From NCBI RefSeq assembly GCF_017114865.1, contig NZ_JADEYH010000029.1, positions 1-60,461 on the forward strand: a stretch of DNA of 60,461 nucleotides, in the 5' to 3' direction. Below are positions 23,335 to 32,241 of this stretch, in pieces. Below the pieces are notes generated by a model. The model made no database searches and was not told where the DNA came from. It saw only the letters and a program-made list of their open reading frames with translations. Position 1 is the first letter of the stretch. The number at the start of each line of letters is the position of its first letter. The position numbers and the translations under genes are program-made. The DNA is from Streptomyces verrucosisporus. GTDB taxonomy: Bacteria; Actinomycetota; Actinomycetes; Streptomycetales; Streptomycetaceae.

Positions 23335-24641
23335 GTCACGTCAACTCCTCGGCCGGAGGCGGTGCTCACGTCGAACTGGCCGGTGACGGCGGCGGTGATC
23401 AGGGCCTGGCGGCGCTCGGCCATTAGGGTGAGTTGCCGGTTGAGTAGCGAACGGATCTTTGCGGTCGTCTGAAGTTTCTCATGTACCTGGCTGACAAGAG
23501 TGCGCTGAATCTTCAGGGAAGGCAACGGGATGGGGAAGTTAAGGATCTTGCTGCTATTGGTTGAGGCTAGGTTTGTTGTTTTCGTTCCTGTGCTCTCGAA
23601 ATAGCAGCGGCCGTGCACGGTTTGAGTCATTAGCGCCAGATAGTGACCGTCGAGGACGGTTTTATCGGGGCGCAGAGCGAAGACATGATTTTGGTGCAGA
23701 CAGTTAGGTAGTTCGCCGTTCCAGACTGTGCCCCTACCCAACTTGTCGAGGTCGCCGCCTTCAGTCATGAGTACATCGCCGACGCGGAGTGTGCTGCGTT
23801 CTGCAGCTGCACGAGGCACTGTAATCTCTGCCACGGAATCGAGAGATACGTGTCCTGCTTGTACATTAGCGACCCGCAGGTAAGGGCGTGTTACCACGTC
23901 TCCAGTCACGTCACGCTTGCCGTCGACCGTGATTCCGTTCTGAATTCGGCAAACGTATCCCAATCTCACCAGAGGGCGATCCTCGGGCAGTTTCGGAAGC
24001 CATGGGAAGATTCCCTTCCCCGCTCCCTTGAGGAGAGAACCAGGGATGAGAGCCTCGGAAATTGAGGCATAATCTCGCTCAGCGAGATTTGTTACCTGCG
24101 CACGGCGTGCCTTCATCAACCGGTCGATGTGGGCGGTCTCGGTGTCGAGGAAGTCGGCGATGCGGCGCTGCTCTTCCGGGGAAGGTGTGGGCATCTCCAG
24201 TTCAGCGATGAGACTTGCGCTGAGGTTCTGAAGGCCCGTAGTAGTGGAGCTGAGCTTCCGAATCTGCTGCTTGGCGTGGAGGGAGTTGAGGAAGTACCAC
24301 CCGAACCGTGGGCTGTGTTCAGGAGCGAAACGCAGACGCTGCAAGAAGTTGGAAAATGAGTGACCTGCGGCAGACGTGTTCACGTACCCGGATTTTCCGA
24401 GGTGCAAATCGCTACCGCTGGAGCGCACCACGAGAATGTCGCCCTTATGTAGCCGCGTGCGAACTCGCTCGGCCGAGGTCAGGGAGCGCAGCGCTGGCGC
24501 CTGGGTATCGACGGAGCCGTCGAGGCCGATCTCCGTGGAGCGCAGCACAGGGATAACAGTATCCGTGTCATCGGGGTCGCTTCCCCACGTTCCCGCATCG
24601 GATGCGACGAGGCAGTACTTCAGCTTGGTTGCCTCGCTCAC
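23331..24641 (-). CDS. hsdS: Type I restriction specificity subunit
   Basis: The product has 436 aa and a GTG start overlapping the hsdM stop (GTGA). Two target-recognition domains alternate with conserved coiled-coil arms: first TRD ~1-145, first arm LEMPTPSPEEQRRIADFLDTETAHIDRLMKA, second TRD ~220-370, second arm IPLPSLKIQRTLVSQVHEKLQTTAKI ending LMAERRQALITAAVTGQFDV. The second TRD and central region (plus 23500-24450) are clearly more AT-rich than neighbours, as expected for horizontally shuffled specificity domains. The recognised sequence cannot be read from the protein. Confidence 0.94.
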   Translation of the reverse strand: MSEATKLKYCLVASDAGTWGSDPDDTDTVIPVLRSTEIGLDGSVDTQAPALRSLTSAERVRTRLHKGDILVVRSSGSDLHLGKSGYVNTSAAGHSFSNFLQRLRFAPEHSPRFGWYFLNSLHAKQQIRKLSSTTTGLQNLSASLIAELEMPTPSPEEQRRIADFLDTETAHIDRLMKARRAQVTNLAERDYASISEALIPGSLLKGAGKGIFPWLPKLPEDRPLVRLGYVCRIQNGITVDGKRDVTGDVVTRPYLRVANVQAGHVSLDSVAEITVPRAAAERSTLRVGDVLMTEGGDLDKLGRGTVWNGELPNCLHQNHVFALRPDKTVLDGHYLALMTQTVHGRCYFESTGTKTTNLASTNSSKILNFPIPLPSLKIQRTLVSQVHEKLQTTAKIRSLLNRQLTLMAERRQALITAAVTGQFDVSTASGRGVDVT

Positions 24642-26629
24642 TCTGTCACCTCCGCGAGAAGTCGCTGAATCCCCGCTTCTAGCACCTTCAGTTCCGCGTC
24701 GATCTCCGCCAATGGCCGCGGCGGCTCGTAGACGTAGAAGTGCCGCGTGAATGGGATCTCGTAGCCGATCTTGGTCTTGCTGTGGTCGATCCACGCATCC
24801 GGGACGTGCGGGTGGACCTCGCGTGCCAGGTACTCCTCGACGTCCTCGCCCAGCGGGACGTTCTCGTAGTCCCGCAGTTCCGTGTCCGGCTCGGTCTTGC
24901 CCTTGACGAGCTGAACCTCGCCCTCAGGGTCCCGGACGCCGATGATCTCGCGCAGCGCCTTGTAGAACGGGGCGCCGGTGGGCCACTTCCCGCCGGCCTG
25001 GACGACCGCGTCCTTCAGGGTGATCCAGGCCTCCTGCTTGGTGTCCCAGCGCGTGCCCGTCAGGGACTTGAAGGCGTCGGCCAGGAGCGGAGCCTGCTCA
25101 AGCCTTTGGATCGGCTTGGACGCCTCCAGCGCCGCCAGCGCTTCCTCCGTGATCTCGAACCGCAGCTTCAGCGGGCGCTCGACCGTGATCCGCTGGTAGC
25201 CGAAGTCCTCGTTGCGGAAGATCTTCACCTTGCCGTGCAGCGGGTGGTTCGCGTCGCCCGCCACGGCCAGGACCTCGCCGTACAGCTTGACCACCGTGGC
25301 GATGTGGTCCGCGCCGAGCTGCTTGCGCTTGTCGCCGAGCGACTTGCGCATCTTCTGCCACTGCTCACGGGCGTCTAGCAGTACGACCTTGCCCTTGTGG
25401 TCCGGACTCTTGCGGTTGGTCAGGATCCAGAAGTAGGTGGAGATGCCGGTGTTGTAGAAGAGCTGGTCCGGCAGGGCGACGATGCCCTCCAGCCAGTCGT
25501 TCTCCAGGATCCAGCGGCGGATCTCCGACTCGCCCGAGCCGGCCGCGCCGGTGAACAGCGGCGAGCCGTTGAAGACGATCGCCAGGCGCGATCCGCCCCC
25601 GCCGTCCACGTCCACCGGCTTCATCTTCGAGATCATGTGCTGGAGGAACAGCAGCGAGCCGTCGTTGATCCGCGGCAGGCCCGCGCCGAAGCGGCCGGCC
25701 TCGCCGAGCGCCTTGTGCTCGGCCTCGACCTCGTCCTTGACCTTCTTCCACTCCACGCCGAACGGAGGGTTGGCCAGCATGTAGTCGAAGGTCTTGCGGG
25801 CGTGGCCGTCGTCGGAGAAGGAGTTGCCGAAGGCGATGTTCTCCGGGTCCTGGCCCTTGATCATCAGGTCGGACCGGCAGATCGCCCAGGACTCGGGGTT
25901 GAGCTCCTGGCCGAACACCTCCACCGTGGCGTCCGGGTTCAGCTCGGTGATCAGGTCGTCCATCGCGGAGAGCATGCCGCCCGTGCCGCAGGCCGGGTCG
26001 AGGACGGTGCGCACCGCGCCCGGGAGCTGGAGCGCGTCGCCGTCCGGTGCGACCAGCAGGCGCACCATGAGCTGGATGACCTCACGCGGCGTGAAGTGCT
26101 CACCGGCCGTCTCGTTGGACTGCTCGGCGAAGCGGCGAATCAGCTCCTCGAAGATGTAGCCCATGTTGTGGTTGGGCACGGTCCCGGGGCGCAGGTCCAG
26201 GTCGGTGAACTTGCCGATGACCTGGTAGAGCAGCCCGGCGCCGTCCAGCCGCTTGATCTGCTGGGCGAACTCGAAGCGGTCCAGCACGCCGCGGGCGTTG
26301 TCGGAGAACGCGCCCACGTACACCGTGAGGTTCTTCGCCGCGTTCTGCGGGTCGGCGGCGATCTTCTTCAGGGTCAGGCCGGACCGGTTGTAGAAGGCGT
26401 GGCCCGAGGCCCGGCGCAGGAAGCGGTCCGGGTCGATGTCGCCGTCCTTGTACTGCTCCGCGATCTCGGTGACCTTCTCACGGGTCGGCTCCAGCACACA
26501 CTCCAGTCGCCGCAGCACCGTGAACGGCAGGATGACCTTGCCGTAGTCGGACTGCTTGTAGTCCCCCCGCAGGAGGTCGGCGACGGACCACGCGTGGTTC
26601 GCCAACTCCGTGTGCTTGCTGCTGTTCAA
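24638..26629 (-). CDS. hsdM: Type I restriction N6-adenine methyltransferase subunit
   Basis: The product has 663 aa. I choose the TTG start, giving MNSSKHTELANHAWSVADLL as in homologues; an upstream ATG frame has no similarity, and GGGG lies about 6 nt before the TTG. The N-terminal helical HsdM_N domain is followed by the SAM-binding TVLDPACGTGGMLSAMDDL and catalytic MLANPPFGVEW. AAA/loop regions ahead of RRWILENDWLEGIVALPDQLFYNTGI are typical. With HsdS it marks host DNA, and with HsdR it forms the restriction complex. It heads the overlapping five-gene operon. Confidence 0.95.
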   Translation of the reverse strand: MNSSKHTELANHAWSVADLLRGDYKQSDYGKVILPFTVLRRLECVLEPTREKVTEIAEQYKDGDIDPDRFLRRASGHAFYNRSGLTLKKIAADPQNAAKNLTVYVGAFSDNARGVLDRFEFAQQIKRLDGAGLLYQVIGKFTDLDLRPGTVPNHNMGYIFEELIRRFAEQSNETAGEHFTPREVIQLMVRLLVAPDGDALQLPGAVRTVLDPACGTGGMLSAMDDLITELNPDATVEVFGQELNPESWAICRSDLMIKGQDPENIAFGNSFSDDGHARKTFDYMLANPPFGVEWKKVKDEVEAEHKALGEAGRFGAGLPRINDGSLLFLQHMISKMKPVDVDGGGGSRLAIVFNGSPLFTGAAGSGESEIRRWILENDWLEGIVALPDQLFYNTGISTYFWILTNRKSPDHKGKVVLLDAREQWQKMRKSLGDKRKQLGADHIATVVKLYGEVLAVAGDANHPLHGKVKIFRNEDFGYQRITVERPLKLRFEITEEALAALEASKPIQRLEQAPLLADAFKSLTGTRWDTKQEAWITLKDAVVQAGGKWPTGAPFYKALREIIGVRDPEGEVQLVKGKTEPDTELRDYENVPLGEDVEEYLAREVHPHVPDAWIDHSKTKIGYEIPFTRHFYVYEPPRPLAEIDAELKVLEAGIQRLLAEVTE

Positions 26630-26744
26630 CTGAATCCCCGGAATCCTTCCGAAATGTCCCGACCCCGCCGCCCGGGCCGGACCGAGTCGATCGGCCGGCC
26701 GGGACGGCCCGACAAGTGTGGTCCATGTGTGGGAAGCCGCGTGC

Positions 26745-28943
26745 CTAATGGGGCGAATCGTCACCCTGGTCGCGTACTTCGTTCGCCGCCCGCGACGGCA
26801 GCAGCTGCCCGCCGGTGAGTCCGCTCGCCAGCAGCCCTGCCGTCTCCTGCGCCAGCAGGGTCGCCCGCCGCGCCTGTGCCCGGAGCTCGTGCACGTGCCG
26901 GAACGCCTCCCCGTAGTGCCGCTGTTCCTCCAGCGGCAGCAGGGGCACGCGCAGCCGGCCGGGGTTGACGGTCAGGATCGTGCTTCCCGTCGACGCGCCC
27001 GCGATGTTCTCCTCCGCGCCCAGGAACCCGGCGAGGAACCAGGCATCCAGGCGTGCCGGGTCCGGCCGGAAGAGGTGGACGTGGGGACCGGGCAGCGCCC
27101 CGGCGTCCTCCTGGCCCGCGACCCGGGCCATCGGGCCGTCCGCGCTCGCGATCGCCCGGACGAGGACGTCCCCGGCGGCGATCACGGGCGCGGTGTCGTC
27201 GTGCAGCCCCGCCGGATCGCCCGTGGGACCCGACCCGGTGGCGATGTCCGAGGCGGTGAGCACCGCCCGCGCCTCGGGCCGCCCACCCCCACCGCCTTCC
27301 CCGGTTTCACCGTTCGCGGCCTGTGCCCGGGTGCGTGCGCTGTCCGGCTGCGACCGCAGCAGGGTGAGCGCTCCGCCGCGGGCGAGGTCGGAGGCCGTCG
27401 CCGTCCGCCACTCGCGGGCCGTGGCGCCCGCAGCGCTCCAGCCCTCGCGGCCCGCCGTCCGCGCCAGGGACCGCGCGGCCTCGACGAGGCCGCGGCGCGC
27501 GGCGTCGGTCTCGGCCGACAGCGCCACCGGGTCGATCTCCGACCGTGACGCCCGCACCAGCCGCGCCGGCGTCAGATCCACCACGTCGTCCAGCAGGTCC
27601 ACCAGGCCGACCGCGTGCGCGACGCCTGGCTCGCCCTCGAACGTGTCGGGGCTCTCGGTGAACGCCCGCCACGCGTCCAGGGCGCGCGCCGTGATCCCCT
27701 CCCAGTCCAGGGCGGCGGACCGGCCGCCGCCCCGCGTCCGCGCGGTCGCCGTACCGATCGTTGTATCCGCCGCCGTGTCCACGAACAGCACCGACCTGCG
27801 CTCCGGGCCGCCCGGCTCGGGCCGTCGCAGCACCCACACCTGGAGTCCGACGTGCAGCGGCACCGACGCGCCGGCCGGCAGCGCGATCACCGCGCGCAGC
27901 GCCCCGCTGCGTACCAGTTCCGCCCGTACGCGGCGGCCCGACGCGCGGCCGGCCGTGGCCGGCGGCAGGAGCAGCACGGCGTGACCGCCGGGGGAGAGGT
28001 GGGCCAGCGCGTGCTGGACCCAGGCCAGTTCGGACTCGGCGCGGGGCGGGAAGCCGTACGCCCAGCGCGGGTCGTAGGCCAGCTCGTCGTGGCCCCAGTC
28101 CCGGTCGCCGTAGGGCGGGTTGCACAGCACGGCGTCGACGGTGAGGTCCGGGAAGGCGTCGGCGCGCAGGCTGTCGCCCGTGCGCACGGTGACGTCCGTT
28201 CCCTGACCGGCCGTCAGGGTCAGGCCGACGGCGGTGCGCCGTGCCTGGACGGGGAGGCTGTCCTGCCCGTACAGCTCGCGCGCGCCGCGTGTGGCGGCGG
28301 CCGACAGCAGGGTGCCGCTGCCGCAGGCGGGGTCGAGGACGCGGGCCGGGGAGCCGGGGACCAGACGGGCCAACAGGTCGGCGAGCGGTGCCGGGGTGCG
28401 GTAGGCGCCGCTGGCGGCGCTGTCCTCCAGCTCCCGCTCCGCCAGTACGCCCAGCGCCGTCTGCGCGCTCTCGTCGCGGACGCAGAGCAGCAGGGCACGC
28501 AGGACGGTGGTGTCGGCGGCGGTGAACCGGACGGGTTCGGTGCCCGGCACCACGTCCGCGACCCCGGCCGCCGCGTCGTTCGCCCGCTCCACCAGGTCGG
28601 CGTCGGGCAGCGCGAGCAGGCCGGCGAGGTCGCCGGCGGGGCGGCGGGCGGCCGCCAGGACCAGCAGGAGCAGATCGGAGGTGCCCGCACCGGCCGGTTC
28701 GCGCAGGCGCAGGGTGGTGCGCAGCTCCCCGCTGGGCGTGGCGGCCGTGTGCTGCCCGCGCGAGGCGAGCCAGGCGCGGACCTCCTCCAGGTCGTACAGC
28801 GGGCTGCTGTCCGTGCCGCCCGAGGGGGCGGGGAAGCTCTCGTGCCGGCGGCGCCAGTTGCTGACGGTGGCGCGCGTGACGCCCGCGATGCGGGAGATCT
28901 CGGCGGCCGTCACCTGGGCGGATGGTGCGGATGGCTGCGGCAT
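26745..28943 (-). CDS. HTH-containing N6-adenine DNA methyltransferase with HsdS-like C-terminus
   Basis: The product has 732 aa from ATG (MPQPSAPSAQVTAAEISR). The N-terminal HTH at ~12-45 (AEISRIAGVTRATVSNWRRR) is followed by SAM motif RVLDPACGSGTLLSAAA at about 201 and catalytic LCNPPYGDRDWG at about 280. The C-terminal ~150 residues resemble a half-HsdS recognition domain (LTASDIATGSG..., LRVPLLPLEEQRHYGEAFRHVHELRAQA). It therefore combines a DNA-binding/autoregulation domain, methylase and specificity domain without a nuclease. It diverges from the DndB-like gene and lies 115 bp upstream of hsdM. It could be a solitary epigenetic methylase or the marking half of the adjacent defence genes. 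Confidence 0.9.
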   Translation of the reverse strand: MPQPSAPSAQVTAAEISRIAGVTRATVSNWRRRHESFPAPSGGTDSSPLYDLEEVRAWLASRGQHTAATPSGELRTTLRLREPAGAGTSDLLLLVLAAARRPAGDLAGLLALPDADLVERANDAAAGVADVVPGTEPVRFTAADTTVLRALLLCVRDESAQTALGVLAERELEDSAASGAYRTPAPLADLLARLVPGSPARVLDPACGSGTLLSAAATRGARELYGQDSLPVQARRTAVGLTLTAGQGTDVTVRTGDSLRADAFPDLTVDAVLCNPPYGDRDWGHDELAYDPRWAYGFPPRAESELAWVQHALAHLSPGGHAVLLLPPATAGRASGRRVRAELVRSGALRAVIALPAGASVPLHVGLQVWVLRRPEPGGPERRSVLFVDTAADTTIGTATARTRGGGRSAALDWEGITARALDAWRAFTESPDTFEGEPGVAHAVGLVDLLDDVVDLTPARLVRASRSEIDPVALSAETDAARRGLVEAARSLARTAGREGWSAAGATAREWRTATASDLARGGALTLLRSQPDSARTRAQAANGETGEGGGGGRPEARAVLTASDIATGSGPTGDPAGLHDDTAPVIAAGDVLVRAIASADGPMARVAGQEDAGALPGPHVHLFRPDPARLDAWFLAGFLGAEENIAGASTGSTILTVNPGRLRVPLLPLEEQRHYGEAFRHVHELRAQARRATLLAQETAGLLASGLTGGQLLPSRAANEVRDQGDDSPH

Positions 28944-29231
28944 GGGTCGGTCCTGGCTCCGATGGTCGGCGTGGTCACACCATACAGCAAGCGTCAACTC
29001 ATAGAAGCTGTTGGACAGTGCTTTCGCTGTCGTGCTTTGATGTGGATGCTTCCGGAGGTGAGCGGAACTCCCCGACGCGAAGCGCCACTTCCCTTGCCAC
29101 AGCCATGTCCTCGGACGCCCGGCCCCCGCCGTACCGCCCCGTCCCCTCCCGGCGGGACGCCGGGAAACGTACGGCGCCCCGGGGCTGGGCGAGGGCCGAC
29201 CGACCACCACCCAGCCACCCAGGGGGCACCC
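28944..29231. promoter_or_regulatory. Divergent promoter region between the HTH-methylase and DndB-like genes
   Basis: This 288-bp gap has no convincing gene and a visibly AT-richer core (28975-29065). It must hold both divergent promoters. The HTH at the methylase N-terminus suggests autoregulation here. I could not fix individual -35/-10 boxes. Confidence 0.4.
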
Positions 29232-30467
29232 ATGCGCCTGACCATGCCGAGCGGCACCCCGGAGGGAATCCCTCTCACCGTCATGCCGTTCCGCGAGGAC
29301 GCGGTCATCGGCACCATGTCCCTGGCGACGCTCGTACGCCTGGTGCCCTCACCGCGCCGGGAGGAGGACCCGCGCGCCCTGAGGACCGCGTCCGGACACG
29401 ACCGGCGCCGCGCCGAACTGCGCGCGACCGTGCAGCGGACGCTGAAGTCCCAGAAGGGGAAGAACATCCCGGCCTACGCCGAGTACATCGCCGCCGGCAT
29501 CCTCGGCAAGCACGGCGCCGCCTGGTCCACGCCCCCGGTCACGCTCTGGCACGCGGGCGAGATCGCCGCGATGAGCGACGAACTGGTCCCCGGATCCGGC
29601 CTGCGGACGCTGACCCTCGCCCCGGACGCCATGGTGATCGCCATCGACGGCGAGACCCAGACCACCGCCTGGCACGACATCTACCAGGACCCGGAAGCCT
29701 TCGGCCTCACCTACACCGAGCTCGGCGGTCGGGTCCGCATCCCCTTCGAGCTCTACCTGGAGCTCTCCCCGGCGGACGCACGGCAGATCTTCTACGACCG
29801 CAACGTCAAGGGCGTCGACGTCGCCAAGAACCTGGCCATGTCCATGGACCAGCGCGACCTCGCCACCCGCCTCGCCCACACCGTCGGCGAGAAGCTGGAG
29901 GTCGAGTCGGACGACGGCCGGCGGGTGCCGTTCGGCAGGCTGGTCAACACCGGCAAGCGGCAGCTCACCAAGGCCGACAAGGAGGTCGTGACGCTGTCCG
30001 CGCTGCGGGCGCTGATCACCACCACCGTCTTCGGCGGCAAGGGCGTGCAGTACACGGCGACCCACGTCCGCGAGGAGGACCTGCCGCCCCACACCGACGC
30101 CGACGAGGCCGAGGCGGTCGTCGTCCGCCTGGTCTCCCGCCTGATCGGCGACCACTTCCCCGACTTCGCCCGGCGCGGCGCCATCACCGCCCCGGCCGTG
30201 ATGGCGGGCCTCGGCATCCTGCTGCACCGCGCAACCCCCTGGTGCGGCCCCGGCGACGCCATGGGCTACGAGAGGATCACGCACCTGCTCGCCGACGTCC
30301 GCTGGGAGCGCGAACCCGCCTACTGGGACGGCGTCTGCGCCAGCGTCGGCTCCACCGGTCGGCTCAACTTCAGCGGTGGTGTGAAGGACTCCGCCGGCCG
30401 CGTCGCGGGCGCGCTCCTGGACCCGCACAGCGAACTCGGCCGGAAGATCCGGGGCCGGTGGAGCTGA
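29232..30467 (+). CDS. DndB-like DGQHR-family protein
   Basis: The product has 411 aa; the ATG is preceded by AGGGGGC. Near residues 134-146 it has MVIAIDGETQTTAW, a variant of the DGQHR motif of the DndB/DGQHR family. Further along is SPADARQIFYDRNVKGVDVAKNLAMSMDQRDLATRLA, the family's FxxxNxxgv...S region. DndB controls phosphorothioation gene expression in Dnd systems, but no dndA, C, D or E is present here. The protein more likely serves the neighbouring methylase or nuclease genes. The Arg of DGQHR is not conserved. Confidence 0.8.
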   Translation: MRLTMPSGTPEGIPLTVMPFREDAVIGTMSLATLVRLVPSPRREEDPRALRTASGHDRRRAELRATVQRTLKSQKGKNIPAYAEYIAAGILGKHGAAWSTPPVTLWHAGEIAAMSDELVPGSGLRTLTLAPDAMVIAIDGETQTTAWHDIYQDPEAFGLTYTELGGRVRIPFELYLELSPADARQIFYDRNVKGVDVAKNLAMSMDQRDLATRLAHTVGEKLEVESDDGRRVPFGRLVNTGKRQLTKADKEVVTLSALRALITTTVFGGKGVQYTATHVREEDLPPHTDADEAEAVVVRLVSRLIGDHFPDFARRGAITAPAVMAGLGILLHRATPWCGPGDAMGYERITHLLADVRWEREPAYWDGVCASVGSTGRLNFSGGVKDSAGRVAGALLDPHSELGRKIRGRWS

Positions 30468-30661
30468 ACAGGCCCGTAGCGCCCGCCACCTGACGCCGGA
30501 ACCTTCCCGGTCGGCGCTCTTTCGATCGCTGCCTGAGCTCATGGCCCGAGGCGGACGGCCGCAGGTGGCGGGAGGCAGCCCACATCGTGTCTTCTGCAGA
30601 CGGCCCTACCACTTCGCGAATCGATTTCTCCATCCCCGGACGAAAGTGAGCGACGCTCCTC

Positions 30662-31735
30662 ATGGCCCATCCCCGGTGGTACCACATCCTCATGGAGTCC
30701 CAGCGTCACGCCCTCAAAGCGATCGATGAATGGAACTGCTCCAGCGGCGACTACAGCGATTTCCTCACCCACATGCACAAGGCATGGCACTACCTGCTCC
30801 ACTCGGAATTCCACAAGGACGGGGTCGACTACCACTACCGGGATCCCCGAACCGGTCGCTACCGCATTATCGACGGCGAACCCAAGGCCTGGGATCTCGA
30901 GAAGTGCCTGAAGGAGCGCTTCCCCGACAGCGGTGACACGGTGCGCGTCAATGCGGAACTCTTCGTTGCTCTGCGTAACAAGGTGGAACACCGCTACGAG
31001 CCCAACCTGAGGATCGCCACAGGCGGGAAGGCACAAGCCTACGTCATCAACTATGAGCAGGAGATGACCGGTTACTTCGGTGCGAGTCACAGCCTGGCCG
31101 ACCGGCTCCGCTTCCCGCTATCCGTCCAGGCGTTGACTGCGGACGGATACGAGGAGATGCGGAAGGCCGCCAGGAAACTACCCAGGAAGACTCGCGACCT
31201 GGTGGCCAGGTACGAGGCGGGCATCGATCGGTCCGTTCTTGACGACCCCAGATACGACTACCGAGTACGGCTTGTGCCCATCACAGGCTCCAGGACGGAC
31301 GCAGACCTGGCGGTCAACTTCGTCAAGCTCGACGACCTGACCGAGGACGAGCGACGCACCATGGTCGAGGCCGGGCGCAAGGGAACCGTCATCACCAGGG
31401 ATCGCCATGTCGAAGTGGCGGATCTGGACAGGATGCGTCCGGCGCAGGTCGCGGCCCGTGTCGAGAAGCAACTGCCCTTCCACTTCAGCGCTTCCGGGGA
31501 GCATGTGGAGATGTGGAAGCGGCTGGGTGTTCGCCCGGCCAAGGGTTCCGGCGACCCGTATGCCACCGTCGCCAGGTACTGCTCGTACAACGAAGCCTTC
31601 GACCAGTACGTCTACACCCAGGCATGGGTGAAGAAGATACTCAAGGAGATCGGGACGGTCGAAAAGTACCGCGCTTTCTTCGGCAGGGAACCGCGTATGA
31701 AGAGGGGGGTCGCCGCGCCGGGTCTCGTGGCGTAG
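30662..31735 (+). CDS. DUF3644 HEPN-family protein (RNxxxH)
   Basis: The product has 357 aa from ATG (MAHPRWYHILMESQRHALKAIDEWN); a second ATG 30 bp on is possible. The all-helical N-terminus contains FLTHMHKAWHYLLHSEFHKDG and the HEPN catalytic motif ALRNKVEHRYE (Arg-Asn-x3-His) near residues 105-115. The C-terminal half has FHFSASGEHVEMWKRLGVRP and SYNEAFDQYVYTQAWVKKIL, as in DUF3644 proteins. HEPN proteins are metal-independent RNases in many abortive-infection systems. The gene is less GC-rich than its neighbours. It is transcribed in the same direction as the DndB-like gene, 194 bp downstream. Confidence 0.85.
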   Translation: MAHPRWYHILMESQRHALKAIDEWNCSSGDYSDFLTHMHKAWHYLLHSEFHKDGVDYHYRDPRTGRYRIIDGEPKAWDLEKCLKERFPDSGDTVRVNAELFVALRNKVEHRYEPNLRIATGGKAQAYVINYEQEMTGYFGASHSLADRLRFPLSVQALTADGYEEMRKAARKLPRKTRDLVARYEAGIDRSVLDDPRYDYRVRLVPITGSRTDADLAVNFVKLDDLTEDERRTMVEAGRKGTVITRDRHVEVADLDRMRPAQVAARVEKQLPFHFSASGEHVEMWKRLGVRPAKGSGDPYATVARYCSYNEAFDQYVYTQAWVKKILKEIGTVEKYRAFFGREPRMKRGVAAPGLVA

Positions 31736-32241
31736 TGGGCATCGCGCGTCGAGGAGTTCGGCCGGGTGGGACAGCAAGCGCCGGGTGATCGCCGACCGGG
31801 TGCGGGCGGCGAGTGTCGCAGCGGTTCGACGCGCGCACTCAGAGCGCACCACTCGACGGCAACGCGATTGACGGACTCCGCATCTCACTCACATCATCCG
31901 CACAGGTAGCCTCTGGATAGGGGCGTCGATTGATGCGTCCGGGCGATCGCGGCGAATGCCGTGAGAACCGCGAGTGCGTCACTCTTGGTGAAGCTCTGGC
32001 CATATCTTCCGGGTGATTGTGCGAGCAACAGCCACGGACGCGTGTGGAAAGGGTGGGGAAGAGTGAGACGTCTCCGCGAGTCGCGCGCTGCGGGGTTACG
32101 CCGGGCGGCAGTCGAGGGCTGAGTCCGAGAGGGCGTTCGGCAGCGGCCCGTCGTCGGCGGCGGGTTCAGGATGACGGGCAAAACCGTTCCGTGCCGGGGA
32201 GATCACGAAGAGGGCACCGGAACATCTCTTTTGGGGACAGA
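31736..32241. other. Intergenic region ahead of the helicase-chaperone operon
   Basis: 506 bp with no frame I believe. A possible 95-codon reverse frame (31894-32181) lacks a domain and a ribosome site. AT-richer stretches near 31980-32030 and 32210-32235 are the likely promoter area of the six-gene operon; TTTTGGGGAC just before the GTG supplies the ribosome site. Confidence 0.5.

Noticed and set aside
29232..30467. Complete Dnd phosphorothioation system
   Set aside because: Only a DndB-like protein is present; DndA/C/D/E and restriction DndFGH are absent from the window.
31894..32181. 95-codon reverse frame in the operon leader
   Set aside because: Arg/Pro/Thr-rich, no ribosome site, no domain, and it would overlap the operon promoter.
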